NCBI GenBank assembly: GCA_003719395.1
Contig: RHMC01000075.1
Coordinates: 1-34,128 of the forward strand
Origin: Streptomyces altiplanensis
GTDB lineage: Bacteria > Actinomycetota > Actinomycetes > Streptomycetales > Streptomycetaceae
Direction: 5' to 3'
Length of the DNA: 34,128 nt
The notes beneath the pieces were generated by a model, which ran no database searches, was not told the DNA's origin, and was given only the letters and a program-made list of their open reading frames with translations. The position numbers and the translations under genes are program-made. Positions 1 through 8,187 of the stretch are shown here, piece after piece. How positions within the stretch are numbered: the stretch's first letter is position 1; each line of letters begins with the position of its first letter.

Positions 1-37
1 TAACGCTTACTCGTGTTGCTCTTCTGACTCACTACCT

Positions 38-316
38 GTGACTGCTTCCTCCGGGACTACCGTCCCAGTATCAGACTGTCCAGGTCACAGGGGGAACCTC
101 ACTACCGTCCGCACCCCGTACTACGGACACCGCGAACTGCCCGGGCACTATCAGCAGTACAACCGCGACCACGCCCGCCTGCGTGCATCCGGCGAGCGCG
201 CCTTCGCCCTACTCAAGTCCTGGCGCCTGCTGCGAAGGGCACGCTATTCGACCAACCGTGTCGGCCGCATCGTCCGCGCCGTTCACACCCTTCTAATCTG
301 CGCAAACACAGGATGA
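38..316 (+). pseudogene. IS5-type (DDE_Tnp_4) transposase C-terminal remnant
   Basis: Only the last part of a transposase is left. The segment LRASGERAFALLKSWRLL followed by STNRVGRIVRAVHTLL is the usual C-terminal end of Streptomyces IS5-group DDE transposases, including the Glu of the catalytic triad in the GERAF context. The DDE core upstream is absent from the window, so the gene is cut by the window edge or by an old deletion. A related but not identical C-terminus occurs near 32885-33131 in the same orientation. The reading frame stops 8 bases before the restored stop of the convergent Rieske gene, so the element ends at that gene's 3' edge. Confidence 0.7.
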
Positions 317-323
317 AAGAGGC

Positions 324-1351
324 TCACTGAGCCGGATAGAACTGCTCGGCCCACTTGCGAAATGCCCCGATCGGCCGTCACCCCGCGCGATTCTAGGCGG
401 ATTGATATATCGCTTCCCATGCCAAATGGGCACGTCTTGACTCAGAAGTCGCTTCGCCGAGAAGAGGCCCAGTCGGGAGGCGGTCTCCGACAGAGCATCG
501 GTCGCCGCCCTCGGGAGTCGGCTCAGCGGCGCCCGGGCCGCGTCCATCGTTACTCTGGTCCCGACCAGCATCTCCGATTCCCACGGCGCCAGGGCGCGGA
601 TGCCGACTGCCATGTCGTGCTGCAAACGGTACTGCGGCACACGGAACACCAAGTGGTAGAAGCCTAGACCGTAGAAGGAAATCGTTCCCTCGGCGAGGAC
701 TTTCCCAAAAGGAGTCGCCCGGGTAAGGTGCATTGTGTAAGAATACCGGTACCGGTCCAGGACTGGCTCACCGATGCACTCAGCCTCGGCGAAAGCGTGC
801 AGGGCCTGCTGATGGCGCAGGTCCACGCCGTTCTCGGTGATTTCCTGGGGGTGGGTCCCCAGTCGAATGCGGGCGAACTTCAATCCCGGCGCTTCCAGCA
901 CCGGCGGGATCCGCCAGTGAGGCGCCTCGTCGGCGTCCGCTCCCACCCAGACATAGATCCCGCCGTTGACCTCGTCCGACGGCAGCACGACGAGTTTGTC
1001 CCGAACCGGCTGCCCTGTGTAGCCGGGCCCCACCCGCGCGACCGCACCGTCGACATCGAAGGCAAACCGGTGGAACGGGCAGACGATGCTCTCGCCGTCC
1101 ACCCAGCCTCCGCAGCCCAGGTGCGTGCCCAGGTGAGGGCAATACGGCCTCACGACATTCAACCGCCCGCTTCGCGTCCGATAAACGACGATGTCCTCGT
1201 CCATCAATCTCAGCGTCAGGACCGCGCCAGCTCTCACTTCCCGTGACGGAGCGAGCATGAACCATCCCGTGGGATAGGGCAGAGGCGCATTCCCATCACC
1301 GTAGGGAGCCTTCGGAGACTGACTGCGGGAATGCCGATGCCATCGCGCCAT
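324..1351 (-). CDS. Rieske non-heme iron oxygenase 1 (sterol-type), C-terminus frameshifted
   Basis: Rieske-type oxygenase alpha subunit of the KshA/cholesterol-7-desaturase-like group. The [2Fe-2S] ligands are in CPHLGTHLG (Cys71, His73) and CPFHRFAF (Cys91, His94). The catalytic mononuclear iron site is ENGVDLRHQQALH (His180, His185), and QDVPIW near the C-terminus matches the family. As read, the frame runs on to 293 with a meaningless tail. One base restored near 373 (in TCGGCC) gives GDGPIGAFRKWAEQFYPAQ and a stop at 324-326, the normal family ending, which Rieske 3 also has. Likely role: oxidation of a sterol or triterpene intermediate (C4-methyl oxidation or C7 desaturation) using an external ferredoxin. 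The substrate position is inferred from the cluster only. The start at 1351 is the first available; a later start is possible. Confidence 0.8.
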
Positions 1352-1640
1352 GCAGCATCATCCCTTCTGGCCTTCTAGACGTATCAACCGGACGCCGGCC
1401 GTATTGTTCAGGCCCCGGACTTCTTGTCCCGAGAAGTACTGCCCACTCCGGCCGACGCAATCCCACACACGGAGAGTGGAGATCGGATAATAGCCCGATC
1501 GGCTTACTGATCGTTGTTCCCGGCGTACCGCTGTGCCAGGATCAGCAACCGTTCACCGGGTTCGCTGTGCCCGCTCTCCCACGTGACCTTCGAACAGACT
1601 CCGCGATGTGGTCGCGCGGCCCCTTCTGCGAAGGAGTAGT

Positions 1641-1806
1641 CATGACAGCTGTCGCGGACATCGATACGTACGAAAAATTTGCGGACATCCTGCCGGGCGC
1701 AAACGATGCCAAACCTCCCGGTTCGGGAGCACTGCTCCTTCTCCCCAGCGCACGACCGGCCTACCCCTTCCCGAGCGGTACGACTGATGAAAGACATCTC
1801 ACGTGA
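1641..1806 (+). CDS. Small hypothetical ORF with good ribosome site
   Basis: A 55-residue ORF beginning MTAVADIDTYEKFADILPG, preceded by AAGGAG five bases before the ATG, which is the best ribosome site in the interval 1352-1815. I do not recognise the peptide. It contains a hydrophobic ALLLLP stretch and no Cys. It stops 8 bases before the end of the convergent IS110 reading frame, so it may be the 5' end of a gene truncated by the IS110 insertion. The overlapping longer frame on the minus strand (1504-1818) lacks a ribosome site and looks like a shadow. Whether this peptide is made is unknown. Confidence 0.35.
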
Positions 1807-1814
1807 CTTACGAG

Positions 1815-3041
1815 TCAAGCCGCGACGGCCAGATCTACCGCTGAGGAGGTGAAAGCATGCTGTTCGTCGAAGAGCTGTATGGTCTGCAGGCAGTGGTAAA
1901 GCTGGCCGATCATTCGGTTGAACAGGTGCCGCTGGGCCTGGGCGTGCCAGTCTCCGCGCTCACGCCGTCGGCGGTAGCGCGCATCGGCTCCAGCCGAGGC
2001 CCGCAGTGCGGAGAAGGCCTAGAGAAATCCGGCGGCGATCAGCCGGTCGTTCTTGATGAAGCGGCGGCCGACGTAGCGTTTTTTACCCGATGCGTGGGTG
2101 ATGGGCGCGGAGCCAGCGTATGCCTTGAGTGCGCGGGCGTCGGCGAAGCGTGTGCGGTCGTCTCCGATCTCGGCGAGCACCCGGGCGGCGAGCTGTACTC
2201 CCAGGCCGGGGAAGCTGAGAAGGATCTCAGCGTCCGGATGCCGTCGAAAACGCTCCTCCACCGCCGTCGCGAGTTCCTCGGATGCCAGACATGCAGCGTC
2301 CAACTGTTCTATCGGTGCGGACAGTTGGTGGCCCATAGCATCCTCGACTGCCTGCGGGTGGTGGGCGTAGTCGCCGCGGAAGACGGTGCGCAGGCGGTCG
2401 GCCTCGGCGTCGATACCGCGAGTGCGCCCGGCGCGTTTGAGTGTGGCCCCCAACTGGGCCGGGGTCAGCTTGGCGGCTCTGGCCGGGGTCGGGGCCGCGG
2501 TCAGCACCGCGCGGGCTTCGGAGCGGGCCAGGCCGTACTGCTTGCCCAGGAAGGCGTCCAGGGCTGCGGGGTAGCACTCGCGCAGCAGCGAGCGGACCTG
2601 GTTGACCAGCTGCTGGCGACTCCAGACCGCGTCCTGCTGAGCGCGGGCGAGCACGGTGATCGCCTGGGTGAGATCGCTGTCGGCATACAACTGGCGGTGG
2701 GCGGGCTGGTCGGTGCGCAGGATGTTCGCCAGGACCAGGGCGTCGCCCGGGTCGGACTTCTTGCGGAAGACGCTGTGCCGGTCACGGTAGCGGGCCGCCG
2801 CCAGCGGGTTGATCGTGTAGATCGACCAGGCTCCGTTGTTCAGGGTGGCCACCAGCAGGCCCCGGTTAGTCTCGATCGCCACCGGGATCGGCTTGTCAGC
2901 GGTGTCGCCGTGCTCGGCGAGCAGGTCCAGCAGCGCCCGGTAGCCGGCCTCGTCGTCGGTGATGCAGTGTTTGGCCAACAGGGCCACGTCGTGGGACTCG
3001 GCCCAGTCGATCCCGCAGAACACGGTCATGCAGTTCCTCAA
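1815..3041 (-). pseudogene. IS110-family transposase, interrupted by an internal TAG
   Basis: IS110 (DEDD) transposase. The N-terminal CGIDWAESHDVAL, the IETNRGLL segment and KKSDPGDALVLANILRTD carry the acidic residues of the RuvC-like fold. The C-terminal Transposase_20 part shows FPGLGVQLAARVLAEIGD and YAGSAPITHASGKKRYVGRR. The frame stops at a TAG (2019-2021) directly after DRLIAAGFL. Past it the same frame continues with unmistakable family sequence (AFSALRASAGADARYRRRRE, then DWHAQAQRHLFNRMIGQLYH) to a TGA at 1815-1817. A TGG(Trp)-to-TAG change would explain this. About 65 residues are lost, so the product is probably inactive. The likely true start is the second Met (MTVFCGIDW, 3029). 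IS110 elements lack clear terminal inverted repeats, so the ends were not defined. Confidence 0.88.
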
Positions 3042-3301
3042 TCTCTTGCCGTTTGCGCAGGTGGTGAGCCTGTGCGGGCTACACGGCGACCTAATTCCAA
3101 GACTCTTCGGTCCGCCATCTCACTAGCCGTTCGCGGCACCAGCGCACCGCAGGGGCCTCCGTCTTGTGCAGAGCTCGACGGCTCGGGAAGAAGCGAAGAG
3201 GTCACCCTGCGGCGGGCTCACACCACAACGATCTACGTGCGGGAAGCGTGGCTGGGTTCCCCAGTGACCCGAAGACGCCGGGCGCCACCGTTCTTTCATA
3301 A

Positions 3302-3353
3302 GGCCACGTGGGCGCCCGGAACCCATAGGGGTCATCCCGGCGCCCACGTGGCC
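3302..3353. repeat. Perfect 15-bp inverted repeat (hairpin) upstream of DHCR24
   Basis: GGCCACGTGGGCGCC (3302-3316) and its exact complement GGCGCCCACGTGGCC (3339-3353) flank a 22-base loop. Each arm contains the palindrome CCACGTGG. No T-tract follows on either strand. It lies 84 bases before the DHCR24 start in the 396-base gap between IS110 and that gene, which otherwise shows no gene. It may be a factor-independent terminator that blocks transcription from the IS, or a regulator or IS-end palindrome. Confidence 0.6.
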
Positions 3354-3437
3354 ACTACGAACCCAGCTCACTTGAACAGTCCAGCAGCTCACCCACGAGC
3401 CGATCTGGAACCACTAGTCACGAATTAGGAACCGCCT

Positions 3438-5012
3438 GTGACAACCGGGACCCCCGAACGCCCTTTCCGCGACACACCCGTTCCGCCCGTTCCCCCAAGT
3501 ACGCCCATCGGTACCCGGCTGCGGAGCACGCTGGTGCGCCACGGGTACAGCCTCCTCATTCCGCTGGTCCTGCCCGCGGGCAGGGTGTTCTCCGTCGCGC
3601 GCTCCTCGTACACCGCCTGCCGGCGGGTCCTGCGCCGCCGCACGCCGCATGACGGGCGGGTCGCGGGACTGCAGGCGACCGTACGGCGACACGCCGGCGA
3701 GCGCGCGGAGCTGCTCTGCACCGGCACCAAGGAGTGGCAGTCGGTGAGGGTTCCCCGCGCGCACTTCTACAAGCGGAGGGCTCACCCCGTCGGCCTCGGC
3801 CTCGACGCCATCCTCCGTCTGGACGCCGAGCGCCGGGTCATCCGTGTGGAGCCCGGCGTCACCATGGGAAGGCTCGTCCGTCATCTCGTGCGCCGGGGCT
3901 GGACCCTCCCGGTGGTGCCGGAACTCGAAGCACTCACCGTCGGCGGCCTGACCATGGGGTTCGGCATCGAGACCTCGTCCCACCGACACGGCCTCTTCGC
4001 GGACGTCGTGGAGAGTTACGAGGTACTGCTCGGGACGGGTGAGGTGGTCCGGGCCTCCGCCACTGAACACGCCGATCTGTTCCACGCGCTGCCCTGGAGC
4101 ATGGGGTCCCTCGGATTCCTGGTGGCGGTCGAACTCCGCATCGTCCCGGCCGCCGCATGGGTCGAGGTGCGGTATCGCCCGGTGGCCAACCTGAAGGACA
4201 CCTGCCGGGACATCGCCCGCCTGGCCGACATGCCGGACGGTCCCGCGTTCGTGGAGGGTTTCGTATGCGGGCCCGATGAGGGCGTCGTCGTGACCGGTGA
4301 GTTCGCCGACCGCCCGGCTGGGAAACGGAACCACGTCGGCCGGTGGTACAAGCCGTGGTTCCACGCCTACGCGCGAAAATGCGCGCGGACCGGCGGCCGC
4401 GTCGAGTATGTTCCGTTGAGGCAGTACTACCACCGCCACAGCCGGAGCCTGTTCTGGGCCGGCGAGCTGCTGGTCCCGTTCGGCAACCATCCCCTGTTCC
4501 GCCTGCTGTTCGGCTGGATGATGCGTCCGGACATCGCGTTTCTGAAGCTCGCCGACACCGACCGGAGGCGCAGCCACACCGTCGCGCAGGAAGCGCTCGT
4601 GCCCGCGTGCCATCTGGAGGGCCTGATCCGTCACTGCCACGAGGTCTTCGAGGTGGACAAGCTGTGGATCTGTCCCGCACGCCTGACCCGCCGGGAGCCA
4701 CCGGGCCTGGTGGGCCCGAGCCCCGACCTCGCTCCCGGGCAGGGAATGCTGTTCGTGGACGTCGCCGTGATCCACGACGTGCCCCGTCCGGTCCGGAAGG
4801 GAGAGCCGTGGGATCCGCGGGACGCCACCCGCCGTTTCGAAGCGTGGGTAGGCGAACACAATGGCTTCCAGGCGCCATACGTGGCGTCCGAGCTCACACG
4901 TGAAGAGTACCGCGCGATGTTCGATTGCCGGCTGTACGACCGGGTACGGCACGCCTACGGCGCCGAGGGCGTTTTCGTGGACGCCTACGAAAAGGTCAGC
5001 AGCCCCGTATGA
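3438..5012 (+). CDS. DHCR24: Sterol delta24-reductase (DHCR24/DWF1 family)
   Basis: FAD-dependent, NADPH-using reductase of the sterol side-chain 24(25) double bond (or, as in plant DWF1, of 24-alkyl side-chain double bonds). The protein has 524 residues, close to the 516 of the human enzyme, and is co-linear with it: the PCMH-type FAD domain contains RVEPGVTMGRLV, GWTLPVVPELEALTVGGL and GFGIETSSHRHGLF (human GTGIESSSHKYGLF), followed by PWSMGSLGFLVA, YKPWFHAY, EYVPLRQYYHRHSRSLFW and PFGNHPLFRLLFGWM. The N-terminus has a short hydrophobic stretch (LLIPLVLPAGRVF) like the membrane anchor of eukaryotic DHCR24. The start is GTG with AGGA seven bases upstream. The gene stands alone between IS110 and an ISL3 element and has its own terminator at 5026-5063. 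The similarity to eukaryotic DHCR24 is striking for an actinomycete; horizontal origin is inferred. Confidence 0.95.
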   Translation: MTTGTPERPFRDTPVPPVPPSTPIGTRLRSTLVRHGYSLLIPLVLPAGRVFSVARSSYTACRRVLRRRTPHDGRVAGLQATVRRHAGERAELLCTGTKEWQSVRVPRAHFYKRRAHPVGLGLDAILRLDAERRVIRVEPGVTMGRLVRHLVRRGWTLPVVPELEALTVGGLTMGFGIETSSHRHGLFADVVESYEVLLGTGEVVRASATEHADLFHALPWSMGSLGFLVAVELRIVPAAAWVEVRYRPVANLKDTCRDIARLADMPDGPAFVEGFVCGPDEGVVVTGEFADRPAGKRNHVGRWYKPWFHAYARKCARTGGRVEYVPLRQYYHRHSRSLFWAGELLVPFGNHPLFRLLFGWMMRPDIAFLKLADTDRRRSHTVAQEALVPACHLEGLIRHCHEVFEVDKLWICPARLTRREPPGLVGPSPDLAPGQGMLFVDVAVIHDVPRPVRKGEPWDPRDATRRFEAWVGEHNGFQAPYVASELTREEYRAMFDCRLYDRVRHAYGAEGVFVDAYEKVSSPV

Positions 5013-5025
5013 CGTTCGGCTCGCC

Positions 5026-5063
5026 GATTCGACAGGCCCGCGTGACGTCGGGCCTGTCGAATC
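5026..5063 (+). terminator. Terminator hairpin after DHCR24
   Basis: Perfect 15-bp stem GATTCGACAGGCCCG / CGGGCCTGTCGAATC with an 8-base loop (CGTGACGT), starting 13 bases after the DHCR24 stop. No T-tract follows, as is common for streptomycete terminators. Confidence 0.8.
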
Positions 5064-5088
5064 GCTCGTCGCACAGGACGGTTAACCT

Positions 5089-6759
5089 CAATACAGGAGT
5101 GTCAATTTAACGGCCCTGTCTCACATTCGGTGGTGACGGAGAGTCGTGAGGGTCGTTGACATTCCTGTGAAGGATGTCAACGAGCTTGTGCAGACGGTCT
5201 TTTCGGGCCTGTTCCCGCTGGTCATAGAGGAGGTCGCCGACGAGGGCGAGCAGATCGTGGTGCGAGCTCGGACGCCGACGGAGGCCGCGGTCTGCCCGGT
5301 GTGCGGGGCGCCGTCCGGGCGAGTGCACGGATACCAGCTGCGGACGGTGGCTGACGTGCCGGTCGATGACCGCCGGGTGGTGGTCCGTGTGCGGGTGCGG
5401 CGTCTGGTGTGTCCCACGCGCGGCTGCCGCCACACCTTCCGCGAACAGGTACCCGGAGTCCTGGAGCGATACCAGCGCCGAACCGCCCGCCTGACCAGAC
5501 AAGTCAAGGCCGTGGTCAAGGAGTTAGCGGGCCGGGCGGGTGCACGCCTGCTGGCGATACTCGCGGCGGGTCTGTCGCGTCACACGGCCCTGCGCACGCT
5601 GTTGCGCATCCCGTTGCCCACGGGGCGGGTGCCCCGCGTGATCGGTGTCGACGACTTCGCTCTGCGTCGGCGCCACCGCTATGCCACTGTGGTGATCGAC
5701 GCCGAGACCCATGCGCGGATCGACGTGCTGCCCGACCGCACCGCCGACACCCTCGAGGCGTGGCTGCGCGAGCGTCCCGGCATCGAGGTTGTATGCCGCG
5801 ACGGCTCCGCGACCTACGCCGAGGCCATCCGTCGAGCCCTGCCCGACGCGGTCCAGGTCGGAGATCGCTGGCATTTGTGGCACAACCTATGCGAAGCCGC
5901 CCTGAGTGAAGTGAAGGCGCACAGCACCTGCTGGGCCACCGTGCTGGACGCGCCCCTCTATACCGGGCCCCGCGCGCAGACCACCCTCGAACGCTGGCAC
6001 CAGGTCCACGACCTCCTCGACAAGGGCGTGGGCCTGCTCGAGTGCGCCCGCCGCCTGCAACTTGCCCTGAACACCGTCAAGCGCTACGCCCGCGCCGACC
6101 GGCCCGAGCGGATGCTCCGCGTCCCCAAATGCCGCGTTGGCCTCGTGGACCCCTACCGCGAGCACCTGCGCAAACGCCGGACCGAAGACCCCGCGGCTCC
6201 CGTCCAGCACCTTTTCGAAGAGATCAAAACCCTCGGCTTCACGGGTTGCCTCAACCTCCTGCACAAGTACATCAACCAAGGCCGCGCGGACGCCGAGCGC
6301 AGCCACGTCTCCCCCCGCCGCCGGCTCGCGCGAATGCTGCTGACCAGGCCCGACAACCTCAAAGCCGAACAACACGAGCTCCTGGCCCGGCTCACCGGCG
6401 TCTGCCCGAAGATGACCCAAGTGGCCGCCAGCATCAGGGGCTTTGCCCCGCTCCTTAAGCCACACGCCGACAATGCCGACGCGCTCACGCATTGGATCGC
6501 TCAAGTCCGAGCAGCCGACCTGCCTCATCTACATGCCTTCACTCGGGGCCTGGACCGGGACCTCGACGCCGTGGTCGCCGGGCTCACGCTTCCGTACAGC
6601 AATGGCCCCACCGAGGGCGTCCACACCAAGACCAAGCGGATCGCGCGCCAGATACACGGACGAGCAGGCTTCGCCTTGCTTCGGCACCGCATCCTCCTCG
6701 GATAGCAGCACGCTGCGTCACCACCGAATGTGAGACAGGGCCGTTATTTTTACGGTCCC
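5089..6759 (+). mobile_element. ISL3-family insertion sequence lying between IS256-like ends
   Basis: The core element has perfect 27-bp terminal inverted repeats: GGCCCTGTCTCACATTCGGT... from 5112 to 5138 and its complement at 6716-6742. Outside these, further partial inverted-repeat sequence continues (left AGGAGTGTCAATTTAAC, right GTTATTTTTACGGTCCC). The right part, 6741-6760, is 19/20 identical to the outer end of the IS256-type remnant at 23563-23582. The whole block is flanked by an 8-bp direct repeat GTTAACCT at 5081-5088 and 6760-6767. This looks like an IS256-type element, with its target duplication, whose interior was replaced by or filled with the ISL3 element. No 8-bp duplication directly abuts the ISL3 core. 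Confidence 0.75.
5146..6705 (+). CDS. ISL3-family transposase
   Basis: A full-length DDE transposase of 519 residues. The N-terminal zinc-binding motif is CPVCG...HGY, with a second CPTRGCRHTF. The catalytic Asp is in VIGVDDFALRRRHRYATVVID, the second in CRDGSATYAEAI followed by QVGDRWHLWHNL, and the Glu in SNGPTEGVHTKTKRIARQIHGRAGFALLRHRI (split here only for description). All segments are in order and uninterrupted, so the element may still be active. The start is GTG at 5146, inside the left terminal-repeat region. Transposition activity itself is inferred from integrity. Confidence 0.95.
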   Translation: MRVVDIPVKDVNELVQTVFSGLFPLVIEEVADEGEQIVVRARTPTEAAVCPVCGAPSGRVHGYQLRTVADVPVDDRRVVVRVRVRRLVCPTRGCRHTFREQVPGVLERYQRRTARLTRQVKAVVKELAGRAGARLLAILAAGLSRHTALRTLLRIPLPTGRVPRVIGVDDFALRRRHRYATVVIDAETHARIDVLPDRTADTLEAWLRERPGIEVVCRDGSATYAEAIRRALPDAVQVGDRWHLWHNLCEAALSEVKAHSTCWATVLDAPLYTGPRAQTTLERWHQVHDLLDKGVGLLECARRLQLALNTVKRYARADRPERMLRVPKCRVGLVDPYREHLRKRRTEDPAAPVQHLFEEIKTLGFTGCLNLLHKYINQGRADAERSHVSPRRRLARMLLTRPDNLKAEQHELLARLTGVCPKMTQVAASIRGFAPLLKPHADNADALTHWIAQVRAADLPHLHAFTRGLDRDLDAVVAGLTLPYSNGPTEGVHTKTKRIARQIHGRAGFALLRHRILLG

Positions 6760-6813
6760 GTTAACCTGTACTTATCCGTTCACGTAGACGGTCTGCGCTG
6801 ATTGCCGTCCCCA

Positions 6814-8187
6814 TCACGCTCGCCGGAAGGCACGTCCCTGCACCAGCCGCCCGTAGAAGTTGAACCAGGTCCGTGCCTCCCGGTCGTCGTCGAAGGGGAA
6901 GTCGGCACCCAGTTGACGGGCGACGCTCAGCCCTGAGACCAGCGCCAGCTCCTGGCTGTTGGCCAGGGTGTGTGCTCCGCAGTACCACGTGCGCCGTTTG
7001 CCCTGGAGACGGGGAAACAGAGGTGTGAGGATGTTCATGTGCCGCAGGTCGTAGGCCACGTGCTGGAACCACTCACGGGCCACGACGGTGTCCGGGTCCA
7101 CGGGGCGCTCCGGGTTGTAGGTCACCAGACAGTGACGGCCCGTCTCCCGGATCCAGGGTTGCTGGTTGTGCATCAGGTAGGTGATCTCGTAGTTGTCCGG
7201 GCGGGTCCCGTACTGGCGGATAAAGTTGGAGCGGGACGCCAGCATCTCGTCGGCGGAGTCGGCCGGGAGGACGGAGGTGTCACTGTGCACCACCGCGTGG
7301 TTGTGCAGCTCGCTGTTGTAGCGGACCCTGCCCAGCAGCGCCCGTTCCCAAGCCGAGGGGCGGTCCAGCGCCAGAAGCGACTGGTTGGCGTTGCAGGCCA
7401 TCACCACCGTGTCGAAACGTTCCTCGCTGCCTGCGGCGTCACGGATCGTCACGCCGTGTTCGTCGCGCAGTACCGCGGTCACCGATCTGTCCAGGTGCAC
7501 CCTGTCCCTGAAGTCGGCCGTCATCTTCCGGTAGATCTCGCGCGTCCCGCCCCGCCAGGTCACCATCGGCGTGGACGCCTCGATGTCGAAGAAGTCGAAG
7601 TAACGGGCGAACAACGCGGCGGGCATTTCGAAGATGTCGGTGGCCAGGACGAAATTGACGCTGATCGGCTTGAGGATCGCGTAGCGGAAGCCGGTGGAGA
7701 TCCCCCACCAGTCGAGGACCCGACGCATGCTGACGTACTGGAAGGGATTGGCCGCGGCGGCCGCCCAGGACGGACGCCTGCTGAGGGTGTTCCAGGCTCT
7801 GAGCACCCGCAGCATGCGCAGGAAGGCGTCGAGGTCCTGGCGGTAGTGGCGCTTCAGGGTGCTGTCGCGGTCGTGCGCGTACTCGCCGCCCTGGTACTCC
7901 ACGGCGTAGGAGAAACGGTTGGGCACGGTCTCGATGCCGCACCATCGCAGCAACGCGCTGAAGTTGTGGTAGACCCCTGGGACGAAGGAAGTCACGGCGA
8001 TGTCGACCGGCAGAGGTGTCCCGTCCTCCGTCGGCAGGTCGACGGTGCAGCCGTTTCCGCCCAGACGGCCCTTCGTCTCGAATACATGCACAGTGAATTT
8101 TTCGGGATGCCGGTCCAGTGCCCAGGCCACGCCGAGCCCGGCCATTCCGGCACCCACCACGCACACCCGCTGGGGTCTCGCCACCAT
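6814..8187 (-). CDS. FAD-dependent oxidoreductase, amine-oxidase fold (COG2907-like)
   Basis: 457 residues. An N-terminal Rossmann motif VCVVGAGMAGLGVAWAL is followed by an acidic FAD-ribose site (VFETKGRLGGNG). YCGAHTLANSQELALVSGLSVA at the C-terminus is the second FAD-contact region of this group. The protein resembles the predicted NAD/FAD-binding proteins often found beside cyclopropane-fatty-acid synthases, whose chemistry is poorly known. Here it is the last gene of the sterol operon, so a role in saturating, desaturating or isomerising a sterol intermediate is possible but is only inferred. The start at 8187 has AAAGG eight bases upstream. No stop codon separates it from the upstream MMPL frame, so a fused product cannot be excluded. 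Confidence 0.75.
   Translation of the reverse strand: MVARPQRVCVVGAGMAGLGVAWALDRHPEKFTVHVFETKGRLGGNGCTVDLPTEDGTPLPVDIAVTSFVPGVYHNFSALLRWCGIETVPNRFSYAVEYQGGEYAHDRDSTLKRHYRQDLDAFLRMLRVLRAWNTLSRRPSWAAAAANPFQYVSMRRVLDWWGISTGFRYAILKPISVNFVLATDIFEMPAALFARYFDFFDIEASTPMVTWRGGTREIYRKMTADFRDRVHLDRSVTAVLRDEHGVTIRDAAGSEERFDTVVMACNANQSLLALDRPSAWERALLGRVRYNSELHNHAVVHSDTSVLPADSADEMLASRSNFIRQYGTRPDNYEITYLMHNQQPWIRETGRHCLVTYNPERPVDPDTVVAREWFQHVAYDLRHMNILTPLFPRLQGKRRTWYCGAHTLANSQELALVSGLSVARQLGADFPFDDDREARTWFNFYGRLVQGRAFRRA

Noticed and set aside
1479..1500. Short inverted repeat GATCGG / CCGATC as an operator
   Set aside because: Six-base arms are expected by chance in a window of this size and no promoter could be tied to it.
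1857..3428. Long plus-strand open frame (523 residues) opposite the IS110 gene
   Set aside because: It is the antisense shadow of the transposase; its composition (Val/Gly/Gln-rich, no motifs) is typical of a reverse frame in GC-rich DNA, while the minus strand shows clear IS110 motifs.
3414..4952. Minus-strand frame of 512 residues opposite DHCR24
   Set aside because: No family motif or ribosome site; the plus strand encodes an unmistakable DHCR24 over the same bases.
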